A stretch of 64,000 nucleotides of DNA from Erodium maritimum (Eukaryota > Streptophyta > Magnoliopsida > Geraniales > Geraniaceae), in the NCBI GenBank assembly GCA_963921825.1, contig OY997595.1, positions 20,391,228-20,455,227 on the forward strand. Direction: 5' to 3'. This document shows, in pieces, positions 1-10,770 of the stretch (its first letter is position 1; every line of letters starts with the position of its first letter). Under the pieces are notes generated by a model, which saw only the letters and a list, made by a program, of their open reading frames with translations, was not told where the DNA came from and made no database searches. A program made the position numbers and the translations under genes.

Positions 1-519
1 GTATTGTTGTTGATCCATCTGTGGCTGTTGAGTCAAGTATTGAGGGAACATGAATTGTTGGGGAAACATGTACGGGTTAGGAATGAAATTTTTTTGTGGC
101 TATTGAATGGGTTGTGTTTGGAAGATTTGTGGCTGGTTTTGTATATGGACTGGGGTTGTCTGAGGGAAAGTAGCCATGGGTATGGGTTGAGGTGTGGGTG
201 TTGGTGTTGGTTCTTGTAGCACTGGACGATTCACTGGGTTTTGCGTTTGAGGAACCCAGGAAGAAACATCAGATTGGCCTTGGTTTGTGGGTAATTGCTG
301 AGACATGGGATCTGGTGGTTGGTTTGGGTGTGGGGAATATGTAAGGCATTGAGGTGTGATGGGTATGGCTTGGGTGTTGTTTGCCCTCAAACGTTGAGGT
401 CCTGGAGGTTCCTCACATTGCTGGCTTTGAGCTCTCTTCTCCATCAACAAGGCCATGGATTTCCTCATTTCTTCCATGCCTGCTTTCAAAGCATCATTCT
501 CATGATATGCTCTACGGTA
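1..519 (-). pseudogene. Q/P-rich gag-like protein, main part (interrupted by A1)
   Basis: The minus strand encodes a proline- and glutamine-rich protein. A charged, probably coiled-coil stretch (KAGMEEMRKSMALLMEKRAQ) is followed by a long low-complexity P/Q/T region. The frame runs from the A1 insertion site to a TAG at 100-102 and then stays open, still Q/P-rich, to the window edge. The TAG sits where a CAG glutamine codon would fit. Joining this piece to the piece at 8977-9055, with one copy of the AGCAG duplication removed, keeps the frame open, so both are one gene broken by A1. The style resembles the N-terminal region of plant gypsy-type gag proteins, but no zinc knuckle or pol domain lies in the window, so a host Q/P-rich protein cannot be excluded. 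Confidence 0.5.
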
Positions 520-524
520 AGCAG

Positions 525-2212
525 TGTTGGGTCTCGAGGTAAGGTTGGAGATGAACCAACTCGCAGCGGAAAATCAATGAAAACCAAGAGACAATTAGAA
601 CCATGAAACAACTAACAAAGAATGGATTAACAAGAGAAAAATTCAGCACTAGTTCTTACCAAAACAAGAACACCGGTTAACGAATGATTGGCTTGAGTCT
701 CCAAGACGCCTACGTATCCACATGGGAATCAAAGCCACGTAGTTCTTCTCTTTGAGGACTCAAGAACACAAAAATGGAGGAGGAAACTAGCCAAACCCGA
801 AATGGCCATGGAAGAGGGAGAGAAAATGTGTTTCCTATTCTTGTCTTGTGTTTGTTATGTTGAAAAAAGATGACTTAAACATAACAAAACCCATACTTGT
901 CCAACTAAAGGCATGGGACAAGTATGGTGTCAAGTAAGGTGTAAATAGGACAAAGTATGGCAAGACAAGATTGGGTTAGGTGGTGAATCACCAACACCTT
1001 AATCCTTGTCTTGCTTACTTAGTACTAATTAATCAAGACTTGATTAATTAGTTCCATGGGCCTTGGTTGCATGGGCCTTTCATGGGCCTCTTGGAACATG
1101 GCCCGTGGCCATTTCCAACGAGGTCCCGTGATTCGCTCATCGCCTCCATGCCTTCCATACCGGAAATGTCCAACATTATCCGACGCGATCAATCCCAAGA
1201 CTCCAAGTCTTGTCTCGATCCGTAAAGTCCTATTCACTTACGGGCACATGACCCAAAACCCAGTTTTGGTCATATCCCGAGACAACTCCCTTTTGGCCAT
1301 TCTCCATATATGTGTCAATGAGTTTCATCCTCCGGTGTGACCCTTAGGTTTATGCATGTCAATAGATCAACGTAAAATCCCATTTTACTTGATCCTATTT
1401 AAGTGGCAACTAACGAGACTTTAGTATTGCCTGACACTGCATAGCGAATCGACCATGTCGATTCTAACCTTTCCGTCGTCCCTGTCATTATCCTTTTATC
1501 TCCGATATCCTGATTGAGATAAGGCATAGAGCCGTCATCCTTATTATTCTCAATCACCGTTCCTTGACATGTGAGATGACTGAAGATATGATACCCAGTA
1601 TCATGTGCATGGCCATGCTATTCTTCCAGTCACTCTCGATCAAGTGGCCGAGAACCGATATCTTTCCCATACCTTAGTATGAGGGATAAATCCCTTAGCC
1701 GTCTTTCGTGTCACTCATGTAGCCCGTCCCCAAGCCAATCCTGGCCGTTATGGAAGCCCTGTTACGGACAACGTTAGGCTCAGGTCAAACTCAGTTGTTG
1801 ACTACATAGCGATCACAAAGACTCCTTGGTCTAAGGATACATGACAAGCTACAACACTGAATATGTTCATGACTTAATCTATGGCACATATTCAGGGCGG
1901 GTCGTCCAATATCATGTCCCACATGATATCTATGATCAGACTCCGGAATCCCATTCCAATGACTAACAGAACGTAAGCCATAAAGAGCCATCTTTCATAC
2001 TAGTCGCTTCTAGTGAAGCTTTGTTGACTAGGGACCCATCGAGTGTGATCTATCTCGATCTATGGTTCTATTCGCATGGTGGGCATAGATCAGAGCACAC
2101 ATCGATATATTACTCCAACACATAAGTAATATAAAGCCGCTTTAATTTTATTGCTAACGATGATATATACATTTGGACATTTAGGATTGAACTACGGGCA
2201 CTAAGACTAACA
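525..2212 (-). repeat. A1 3' LTR
   Basis: This 1,688-bp terminal repeat is near-identical to 7285-8971. It starts TGTTGGGTCTCG and ends ACTAACA on the plus strand. It differs from its partner at about a dozen positions in the first 300 bp, while the rest looks identical. It contains a 14-bp-arm perfect inverted repeat at 1024-1052 and three GGCCCAT motifs (minus strand) at about 1054-1086. Confidence 0.95.
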
Positions 2213-2226
2213 ATCTCCCACTTGCC
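2213..2226 (-). other. A1 polypurine tract
   Basis: Read on the minus strand this is GGCAAGTGGGAGAT directly before the 3' LTR TGTTAG. It is the usual plus-strand primer site of plant copia elements and ends flush with the LTR. Confidence 0.85.
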
Positions 2227-5200
2227 CTAGTTCCAATCTAAACTCCAATATGTCCCCATCGACTTTACATGTCTAACATGTTCAGGCAGTGACACTGCCT
2301 TAGTCAAAGGGTTGGCTATGTTATCATCTGTTGCAATATCGGTTATCTTCACTTCACCTCAGTTCAGTATTTATCTGATGAGGTGGATACGCCGCAGTAC
2401 ATGTTTGGATTTGTTATACGATCTAGGCTTTTAGCTTGCGCAATGGCCCTTGTGTTGTCGCAAGATGGATTCACCGGACTGGATGGGTTTTTAATTACAC
2501 CCAGCCCTGCCATGAATTTCCAAATCCACATAGCCTCCTTAGCTGCCTCTGCAGCATCCATGTACTTGGCCTCTGTCGTAGATTCGGCAATGGTATCTTG
2601 CTTTACGCTTTCCCAGCTAAAGCTCTGCCATTCAGCGTAAACACATATCCTGATTGACTTCTAAAGTCATCTGGATTTGTCTTGGAAAACTAGCGTCTAC
2701 TCATCCTTCGACGACTAGTTCAGCATCATCTTTCCCCCGGGTTAGAATGATGTCTACTGGTACAACATAAGGCTTACGAGACGTCTGGTCTCATACATGT
2801 CATGGCATATATGATCGATCCTGCCCCCAGGCGCATAGGATTCTCATCATCCTTTTCAGCTCATCAGGTGTCTTAGGACACTGAGTCTTGCTGAGATGAA
2901 TGCCATGACTAGTGGGTAAAAGTCCTTTCTTTGAATCGAGCATTAAGAACCTACTCAATGCCTTGTTCACATAGGTTCCCTGACTTAAATCCAAGACCCT
3001 CTTGGTGCGATCTCTACATATCTTAATCCTTAAGATATGAGAAGCATCGCCTAAGTCCTTTATTGAAAAACACTTCCTCAACCAAGCTTTAGTCTCGTGC
3101 AAGGTTGGGATGTCATTTTCAATGAGAACCAGAAAGGTAATATTGCTCCCACTAGCCTTCTTATAAACGCAAGATTCATCCTCGTTCTTGATTAAGCCAA
3201 ATCCAATTACAGCTTCATCAAAACGAAGGATCCAACTCCGAGAAGTTCGTTTCAATCCATAAATGGATTTCAACAACTTATAAATCTTTCCTTTATTCTT
3301 CGGATCGTCAAAACCTTTGGGCCGAGACATACAAACGTACTCAGTCAAATTTCCATTTAGGAAAGCGGTTTTGACATCCACTTGCCATATCTCGTAATTA
3401 TGATACGCAGTTATGTCAAGAAGAATTTGGATCGATTTTGACCATAACCACTAAGGAGAAGGTTTCCTCATAGTCAATCCATTGGATCTGCCTATAACCT
3501 TTCGCCACCAGTTGAGCTTTGTAGGTCAGAGGGTTGCCGTCCATGTCCATCTTCACCTTGAAGATCCATTTGCATCTATGGTCCTCACACCATTGATGGG
3601 ATTAACCGGTTCCCAGACTCGGTTGTCCGACATGGATTGCATTGCCTCCCTCATGGCTCCTAGCCATAACTCGGAGTTGGGCCCATCCACGACTTCCTGA
3701 AAGGTGGCTGGATCATCGTGATCCACCATGACTTCATTGTCACCTCCGGATACCATATCTTGGAGGTGGAAGATTGATCCTTTCAAATCGCCTTGGACCT
3801 TCCGGAATTGTAACAGGAATTGGTTCTTACTCTACGACAATCTCTAGCTTCTTTCTACTGGGTTGCCAATTGGTTTAGACAGATCTGTACCATCCTGAAT
3901 TTCTTCGAGATGCACAGTCCTCCCAATGACGTCTTTGGAAACAAAACTTCTTTTCCATAAAGACCCCACCCCAAGCGACGAACACCATGTTCTCACTGGG
4001 ATTGTAGAAATAGTATCCCCTTGTTGCTTTGGGATACCACACGAAGGTGCATATCTCAGATCTTGGTTCGAGCTTAGTCGAAACCAAATGTTTCACATAA
4101 GCCTCGCAACCACAAATCTTTAGGAAGGACAAAGCGGGCATCATCCCATTCCATTTTTAAAATGGTGTCCCTTCCACACCCTTGTCGAAGCCCGATTCAC
4201 TATGAATGTGGTCGTCTCTAGAGCATAAACCCTGAAAGAGATTGGGAGATCAGTCCAACTAATCATGGAACGGGCCATTGTCTAACAATGTCCGATTTCT
4301 CCGTTTGGATACACCTTTCAACTATAGTGTCCCAGGAGGAGTCCATTCTAAAAGGATCCCATTCTCTTTTACATGATCTAATAACTCTGTGGTCAAGTAT
4401 TTTCCACCTCGATCCAATCGAAGTGCCTTAATACCTTTGTCGAGCTGGTTTTCTACTTTAGTCTTAAACTCTTTGAATTTATCAAAAGCTTCAGACTTAT
4501 GTCTCACCGAATAGACATTACCATATTTACTGTAATCATCAATAAATGTGGTAAAGTAGCTAAAACCCCTCCTGGCAAGTGAACTTATTGGTCTACACAC
4601 ATTCGAGTGTATCAGCCCTAATAATTCACCCGCCCTTTCATCGAGATCGATAAAAGGGAACTTTAGTCATTTTGCCCATCAAACAAACCTTGCACCTATC
4701 GATCGAATGGAATTCGAATGAACCTGAAAGCCCGCACTTCTAAAGTGCTGATAGGCGCTTCTTGTTTATGCGACCCAAATGACAGTGCCTTAACAGAGTT
4801 AGGTTTAAATCGTTGGATTTAAAACCTCTTGGTATTAACGGAATATATAGAACTTGAGGCATTGTTACCCATATCTAATATGTACAATCCTCCAACCAAG
4901 TCAGTACTGGTATAAAACATATCATCGCATAGAACATTGAAAACTCCATTTCCAATATTAACATTATATCCTTCCTTGTCAAACACGGATACAGATATAA
5001 TATTCCTACTAAAAGTAGGTATGCAATATACATTATACAATACTAAGACAGGGCCTCTTGGCAAAGCAAGACTCATGGATCCTACAGCAGTTGCCACAAC
5101 TCTGAGGTCCATTTCGTGCTTTCCAAATCTCTCCTACTTTCAGCCACCATATATTAGTGCATGTGTGAGATTCAGTCATGGTATCTAATACCCATGAATC

Positions 5201-5741
5201 TTTGGAAGTAGAGAGATGTAGCTCTATAGAGTTAATACCGAATGAAGGCACGATCCCACCGCCCTTCCTTAGATCATCCAGGTTTCCTGATGAAGGCGCA
5301 GTCCTACTGCCCTTCTTCAGATCATCCAGGCTATTTGATGAAGGCGCAGTCCCACTACCCTTCTTCAGATCAGCCGTGAACTTCCTGTAATCCCGGTTCC
5401 AATGACCAGGCTGTTGGCAGTAGAAGCAGACATTCTCATGTGTCTCATCTTTCCTGCCAAGTGCGCATGGGCCCAGCCCTTGCCACTTCCAATTCCCTTG
5501 TTGACCATCAGAATATCCTTGGATCCCAGATCCCTGAGATATTCTTCTCAGCAGCTGATGACACTTCATGTAACTCTGATATGGTCTTAGAGACAGCCTT
5601 GTCAAGGACATATTCTTTGCGTTCAGACTTGAGGACTATCCTCAAAATTCTGTACCAGTCCAAATAGTTTGTCCCATTTAGCTTGACCCTGTCAAGAATG
5701 GTTTTTAATGACAAACTATTAATGTTCGCTGAATTTGCCAT
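2227..5741 (-). pseudogene. A1 gag-pol remnant (copia)
   Basis: Gag starts at the ATG 5739-5741 (MANSANINSLSLKTIL...). About 50 residues later it jumps to a C-terminal piece with one CCHC zinc knuckle (CFYCQQPGHWNRD, about 5410-5450), so the central capsid part appears deleted. The protease motif reads DTM instead of DTG (about 5180). In integrase the first catalytic Asp is Asn (HSNVCRP, about 4600) and the catalytic Glu is Lys (VSKRRN, about 4300). Reverse transcriptase is recognisable (2800-3381, DVKTAFLNGNLTE) but the YVDD box is absent at 3123/3124. RNase H remnants (CDNTRAIAQAK) lie at 2364-2561. Several stops and frame changes separate these blocks. No functional product is expected. 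Confidence 0.9.
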
Positions 5742-7270
5742 TTGATCTACAACAGATAAAATTCAATCAGTAAACTGAATAAATTTTATGAAGATCAAGC
5801 TTAAACACCAACAATCAATTCTAAACCTTTAGAATCTGAAACCAAGATCCTTGATTCACTCGATTAAGCTGAACTAATGCTCACCACTTAATCGAGCTAT
5901 GTAGGTAGGAATCCATCCAATCACATCCAATGTGACTCCTGGCTAGGGTATGTACTTATGTACACGACTTACCCTATCTGTTACCCTAGCTCAACCTCAG
6001 GCTAAGAATCGTAGTCGGGTCCACCAATTTTCAACTATGGCTCGTCACTATGTAGGTGCTCCGCTAATGCGCACGACACCCACATATGTCGTCCAAACCT
6101 ACTACCCCGCTTTCCCATGGATGCTCCGCTAATGCGCACGACACCCATAGGACGGGGAGGTAGTAAGGTGTTGATGATTGGGAGGTATCGGACATGACCC
6201 GCTTTTACTTGTCCAGTTGTGTTTAAAACTTTGGCACATCTTGGATGCGATGAGCACATCAACTACATTCCAAATGCAATGATGCCTCAAATTACATCCA
6301 ATGTAATTCTTCCTTTGAGCCCGTCAACTACATCCAATGCAATGACGGTTCTAAGGGTTCACACACAAGGATTAAAATTCCAATTTTATCTTTGCATGTG
6401 AGGTGATATGCTCGGTAAATAAAGTTAAGCATGCAATTCTAAAACACATAGAATTAATCATGCATAAACTAAACCAAGCATAAAGCGATAAATGTGCACA
6501 TAATAGCCCCCTAAACTAACTCCCACTAGCTTCTTGAGCTCCACCGACTCCAAGCCGATGCCAACACCCGAAAAGCCACCAAATGACCTTTTCGCCCTTT
6601 CTTCGTCTTGAGTAAAATATTACAATTTAATACACGACTCGCAGGTCGGGAATAAATAAATATTACAAACAAGTGGTTCGACGACCACACCTTGAAAGAA
6701 TAATTACACGTTAACTCTAACGGCTCGCAGGCCGTGAAAAGCGATAAATAATTAAATCGAGCTCGGGGCTATTATGTACACCATGCCAACATCACATCAC
6801 ACATCGTGTTATCAAACAAGCATGTTATCAAACATCATGTGATTTTCCGGTTTTAATTAATAGCCAAGTTTCGAAATTTTTTGATGCTCGGTTTATCGAA
6901 ACCGTTCAAAAATGAAACTTTTGAACATTTGATCTTCGAGTTCGTCATGACGGTTCCAAACTCGTCATAACTAACAAAACGGTTTAGCCTTGGCATATCA
7001 ACCATCCAATGGTCATGCTTGGCCTAGCTCCCGTTTGGTCCCGGTTTCGGCTCCCTGAGAGTCCCGCTCCCGAGACCCGAAAAATCAAAGTTTTTTTCAA
7101 AATTTCCAGATTTGAAATAATTTTCAAAAATACATTTTACATGCATGAAATCCATGAACAAGAATTTAAAACATGTTATCAAACAATTTAGCAAAACAAC
7201 ATGCCAAAAACGAAACTTTCAAGCAAAACCAAAACTTTGAACACCGTCTTGTGAATCCCAAAGGTAGCAC
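5742..7270 (-). other. A1 5' leader (untranslated)
   Basis: About 1.5 kb lie between the primer binding site and gag, without a credible gene. The leader holds a 26-bp direct repeat (6057-6082 and 6122-6147), a long potential stem pairing 6098-6109 with 6153-6168, an 8-bp-arm palindrome at 6290-6308 (AATTACAT-CCA-ATGTAATT), and several copies of ACATCCAATG. All family A copies share this structure, which fits a region for packaging or dimerisation signals, but the function is inferred. Confidence 0.7.
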
Positions 7271-7283
7271 GACTCTGATACCA
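7271..7283 (-). other. A1 primer binding site (initiator tRNA-Met)
   Basis: The minus strand reads TGGTATCAGAGTC, one base from the end of the 5' LTR. This matches the complement of the 3' end of plant initiator tRNA-Met, the usual copia primer. Confidence 0.92.
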
Positions 7284-7284
7284 C

Positions 7285-8971
7285 TGTTGGGTCTCGAGGT
7301 ATGGTTGGAGATGAACCAACTCGCAGCGGAAAATCAATAAAAACCAAGAGACGATTAAAACCATGAAACAACTAACAAAGAATGGATTCACAAGAGAAAA
7401 ATTCAGCACTATCTCTTACCAAAATAAGAACACCGGTTAACGAATGATTGGCTTGAGTCTCCAAGACGCCTACGTATCCACATGGGAATCAAAGCCACGT
7501 AGTTCTTCTCTTTGAGGACTCAAGAACACAAAATGAAGGTGGAAACTAGCCAAAACCGAAATGGCCATGGAAGAGGGAGAGAAAATGTGTTTCCTATTCT
7601 TGTCTTGTGTTTGTTATGTTGAAAAAAGATGACTTAAACATAACAAAACCCATACTTGTCCAACTAAAGGCATGGGACAAGTATGGTGTCAAGTAAGGTG
7701 TAAATAGGACAAAGTATGGCAAGACAAGATTGGGTTAGGTGGTGAATCACCAACACCTTAATCCTTGTCTTGCTTACTTAGTACTAATTAATCAAGACTT
7801 GATTAATTAGTTCCATGGGCCTTGGTTGCATGGGCCTTTCATGGGCCTCTTGGAACATGGCCCGTGGCCATTTCCAACGAGGTCCCGTGATTCGCTCATC
7901 GCCTCCATGCCTTCCATACCGGAAATGTCCAACATTATCCGACGCGATCAATCCCAAGACTCCAAGTCTTGTCTCGATCCGTAAAGTCCTATTCACTTAC
8001 GGGCACATGACCCAAAACCCAGTTTTGGTCATATCCCGAGACAACTCCCTTTTGGCCATTCTCCATATATGTGTCAATGAGTTTCATCCTCCGGTGTGAC
8101 CCTTAGGTTTATGCATGTCAATAGATCAACGTAAAATCCCATTTTACTTGATCCTATTTAAGTGGCAACTAACGAGACTTTAGTATTGCCTGACACTGCA
8201 TAGCGAATCGACCATGTCGATTCTAACCTTTCCGTCGTCCCTGTCATTATCCTTTTATCTCCGATATCCTGATTGAGATAAGGCATAGAGCCGTCATCCT
8301 TATTATTCTCAATCACCGTTCCTTGACATGTGAGATGACTGAAGATATGATACCCAGTATCATGTGCATGGCCATGCTATTCTTCCAGTCACTCTCGATC
8401 AAGTGGCCGAGAACCGATATCTTTCCCATACCTTAGTATGAGGGATAAATCCCTTAGCCGTCTTTCGTGTCACTCATGTAGCCCGTCCCCAAGCCAATCC
8501 TGGCCGTTATGGAAGCCCTGTTACGGACAACGTTAGGCTCAGGTCAAACTCAGTTGTTGACTACATAGCGATCACAAAGACTCCTTGGTCTAAGGATACA
8601 TGACAAGCTACAACACTGAATATGTTCATGACTTAATCTATGGCACATATTCAGGGCGGGTCGTCCAATATCATGTCCCACATGATATCTATGATCAGAC
8701 TCCGGAATCCCATTCCAATGACTAACAGAACGTAAGCCATAAAGAGCCATCTTTCATACTAGTCGCTTCTAGTGAAGCTTTGTTGACTAGGGACCCATCG
8801 AGTGTGATCTATCTCGATCTATGGTTCTATTCGCATGGTGGGCATAGATCAGAGCACACATCGATATATTACTCCAACACATAAGTAATATAAAGCCGCT
8901 TTAATTTTATTGCTAACGATGATATATACATTTGGACATTTAGGATTGAACTACGGGCACTAAGACTAACA
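7285..8971 (-). repeat. A1 5' LTR
   Basis: This is the 1,687-bp partner of 525-2212. Its first part (7285 to about 7560) matches the 5' LTR of A2 (23075 onward) rather than its own partner, including ATGAAGGTGG in place of ATGGAGG and a shared CAAAACC for CAAACCC. This looks like gene conversion. Confidence 0.95.
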
Positions 8972-8976
8972 AGCAG

Positions 8977-9055
8977 CTCGGAGCTCAGAGGTTTCATTTT
9001 GGACCTCGGAAGTTTGAGCTTCAGACGGTTGCTCCGTGGAGGGTTGAATGTCCAT
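8977..9055 (-). pseudogene. Q/P-rich gag-like protein, N-terminal piece
   Basis: This is the upstream part of the gene at 1-519, separated from it by element A1. A minus-strand ATG at 9053-9055 opens a frame (MDIQPSTEQPSEAQTSE...) that continues through the target-site duplication into the other piece without a frame change. The frame is also open upstream of this ATG for at least about 20 codons, so the true start is uncertain. The charged and polar composition matches the downstream piece. Confidence 0.45.
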
Positions 9056-9742
9056 GACAGGCTGCGGGATTAGAGGCGACCGATAGCACTTGTAACGATA
9101 TAGATGTATATCGAAACGGAAATGAGACTAAGACCAGGAATTCGAAGCAAATTGGTATTGATTTCTCAGGGAAAGTTTACAATTTGTCCGATAATTGAAG
9201 AACAGAGCAAAAGGAAACTAAACCCTAAAAAATACAAAACGATAATACCAAATTCTAGACAAAAACAATAGGATCGTCCTTCCTTGCTATATGCCACCTT
9301 CAGCCTGCTACACCACGATCATAGCTGTCACAGACACTGGGACCACTGTCGCGTGGCATCACGCGACCTTCAGCTGGGGAAGAAGCACAGTAACCACGCG
9401 CTGACACGCGGTATACTAAACCCAACGACATCGTTTTGAAATGTAACGATAAAACCAGAAATTTGAAATTGGAATGGCGCGAGCAGAGGAGCTGTCATGA
9501 CAGTGATTATGGAACAATCAGTCGAAACGGAGGCGAGCAAATCACGGTCTTCACGTAATCCCACCTCCTCCGTAACAATCGGTACATTTGAAATCGCATG
9601 AACCAAAGAATCACTCCGTGAAGAGACAGCGCCGACGAGGCTCCGGTAAGGCTTACAGCCGCCCCATCATTCCCTTGTACCGTAATCTCTCCCACGACGA
9701 TCCCTGGAGAGCTCAGGACGTCTTTAACTTATGTTATTTGCT
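9056..9742. other. No gene recognised
   Basis: AT-rich sequence without a convincing reading frame. It lies between the gag-like start and the minus-strand LINE remnant. The motif TGTAACGATA occurs twice (about 9090 and 9440), which could be LTR-type termini, but I could not define an element. Confidence 0.4.
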
Positions 9743-10495
9743 TCACCGGAGAACTTGGTTCAACCATCGTCTTCCCAGGATGCTATGTTTCTGAAACCCA
9801 GAAACAGAAGGTACCCTCGTAGATGCAGATGATGAAACTGCTCTATCTCCGACTGACGACGCAAAGCCATGGCGACAAAAAGAAGATACTCGTTGATTTT
9901 GAAGCCATTCATGACCTTTAGTCGCCTTAGTCGTTGCTTCCTTTGATTCAAAACCAATGCAACCAAAATACATACCATTTCGACTTGGTCTTTTGAGTAT
10001 AGACATGGATGCGATCATACCAAAGGGGCTGAATATGTTTCGAGTCCAATCTTTCAACGACGCAAATGGTATATTGCTCACAACCACATCATCCTCTTGT
10101 TCCATGAATTTACCTTTTTCACTTCCCGGGTCCGGCGAACAAAACTTGTTGCTTGCGATACAGGTTGTTTTGCAGCAGGATCCAACGAGACCCTGTCGCC
10201 ATCAAGCATCTCTGCATCTCAGAGCCAGATCCGACCGACTTCGACACAACATTCATTAGGTGAACAGAAAACCCAGCCGGCCCTAGGGAATGCGTTCCCC
10301 CACGCGCCCCCTTTGTGGTCTTCGTTCTCGGCGTTTCCTCCTCTCGGAGTTGTTGGTCTCGCAAGCTTACCGGGTAGTAAAACGTTTCCCTGGTCGGAAT
10401 CGCAGTCTGGTGAAAGCTTTGGCCAGTTTTTGTTCGCCGGATTCGGGAAGCATAGTCTCAGTTTCTGCTGTACCTAACCAAGGGTTTTCACTGAG
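9743..10495 (-). pseudogene. RRM-type LINE ORF1 remnant, C-terminal part (older copy)
   Basis: The minus strand encodes a decayed RNA recognition motif: MEQEDDVVVSNI (RNP2-like), DWTRNIFSPFG, then MYFGCIGF (RNP1-like). A frame change inside the domain moves VMNGFKINEYLLFVAMA to another frame. A second shift lies between 10182 and 10105. The frame from 10494 to about 10182 connects in phase with the N-terminal piece at 12611-12894 once the plus-strand insertion is removed, with TTAAGTT duplicated at both ends. It is paralogous to the plus-strand ORF1 at 10771. RRM domains in ORF1 are known from BNR-type plant L1 LINEs. No ORF2 is visible. Confidence 0.65.
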
Positions 10496-10636
10496 TTAAG
10501 TTAACACTACAACTGTCTAGGCCGCAAATCAGCCGCCACGCCTCCGGCACGTCTCGTCTCCGTTCTACGATTGAGGCGTCTGGGCATCCACGGCTCACAA
10601 AGGGGATCAGGTGGTTTCTGTTAAATCCTTATTTCA

Positions 10637-10750
10637 GTGGGTTTGTAGCCAGTGACTGGTGGTTCAAAGAGATTGAGGTTGATCTGAAGAGGTTTAAGGT
10701 TTCAATGGGTTTGTAGCCAGTGAGTCGTGGTTCAAAAGATTGAGGTTGAA
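10637..10750 (+). repeat. Two-copy tandem repeat in LINE 5' region
   Basis: Two diverged copies of a unit of about 62-64 bp, each carrying GGGTTTGTAGCCAGTGA and GATTGAGGTTGA, lie just before the ORF1 start at 10771. Such repeats are common in LINE 5' promoter regions. Confidence 0.7.
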
Positions 10751-10770
10751 TTGACTTTAAGATCTACCAA

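Larger units (their letters stand above)
525..8971 (-). mobile_element. Complete LTR retrotransposon A1 (Ty1/copia, family A)
   Basis: This is an 8,447-bp element in minus orientation. Both LTRs run TG...CA, and the 5-bp target duplication AGCAG is present at 520-524 and 8972-8976. In element order it has a 5' LTR (7285-8971), a primer binding site for initiator tRNA-Met, a leader of about 1.5 kb, a degenerate gag-pol (5741 down to 2227), a polypurine tract and a 3' LTR (525-2212). Domain order gag, protease, integrase, reverse transcriptase, RNase H places it in Ty1/copia. It is inserted in a gag-like gene. It cannot encode working enzymes because catalytic motifs are missing, a state shared with the other family A copies. 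Confidence 0.95.

Noticed and set aside
1025-1340. Overlapping frames on both strands repeated in every family A LTR (also near 7784, 15117, 28360, 48832, 55605)
   Set aside because: They lie within LTRs, overlap each other on opposite strands and show no domain; their recurrence only reflects LTR copies.
1791-1991. 66-residue frame (MALYGLRS...) repeated in the LTRs
   Set aside because: Part of the LTR; conservation equals that of surrounding non-coding LTR sequence.
7271-7283. tRNA gene fragment
   Set aside because: Only the short complement of the initiator tRNA-Met 3' end beside an LTR; it is a primer binding site. No tRNA gene was found in the window.
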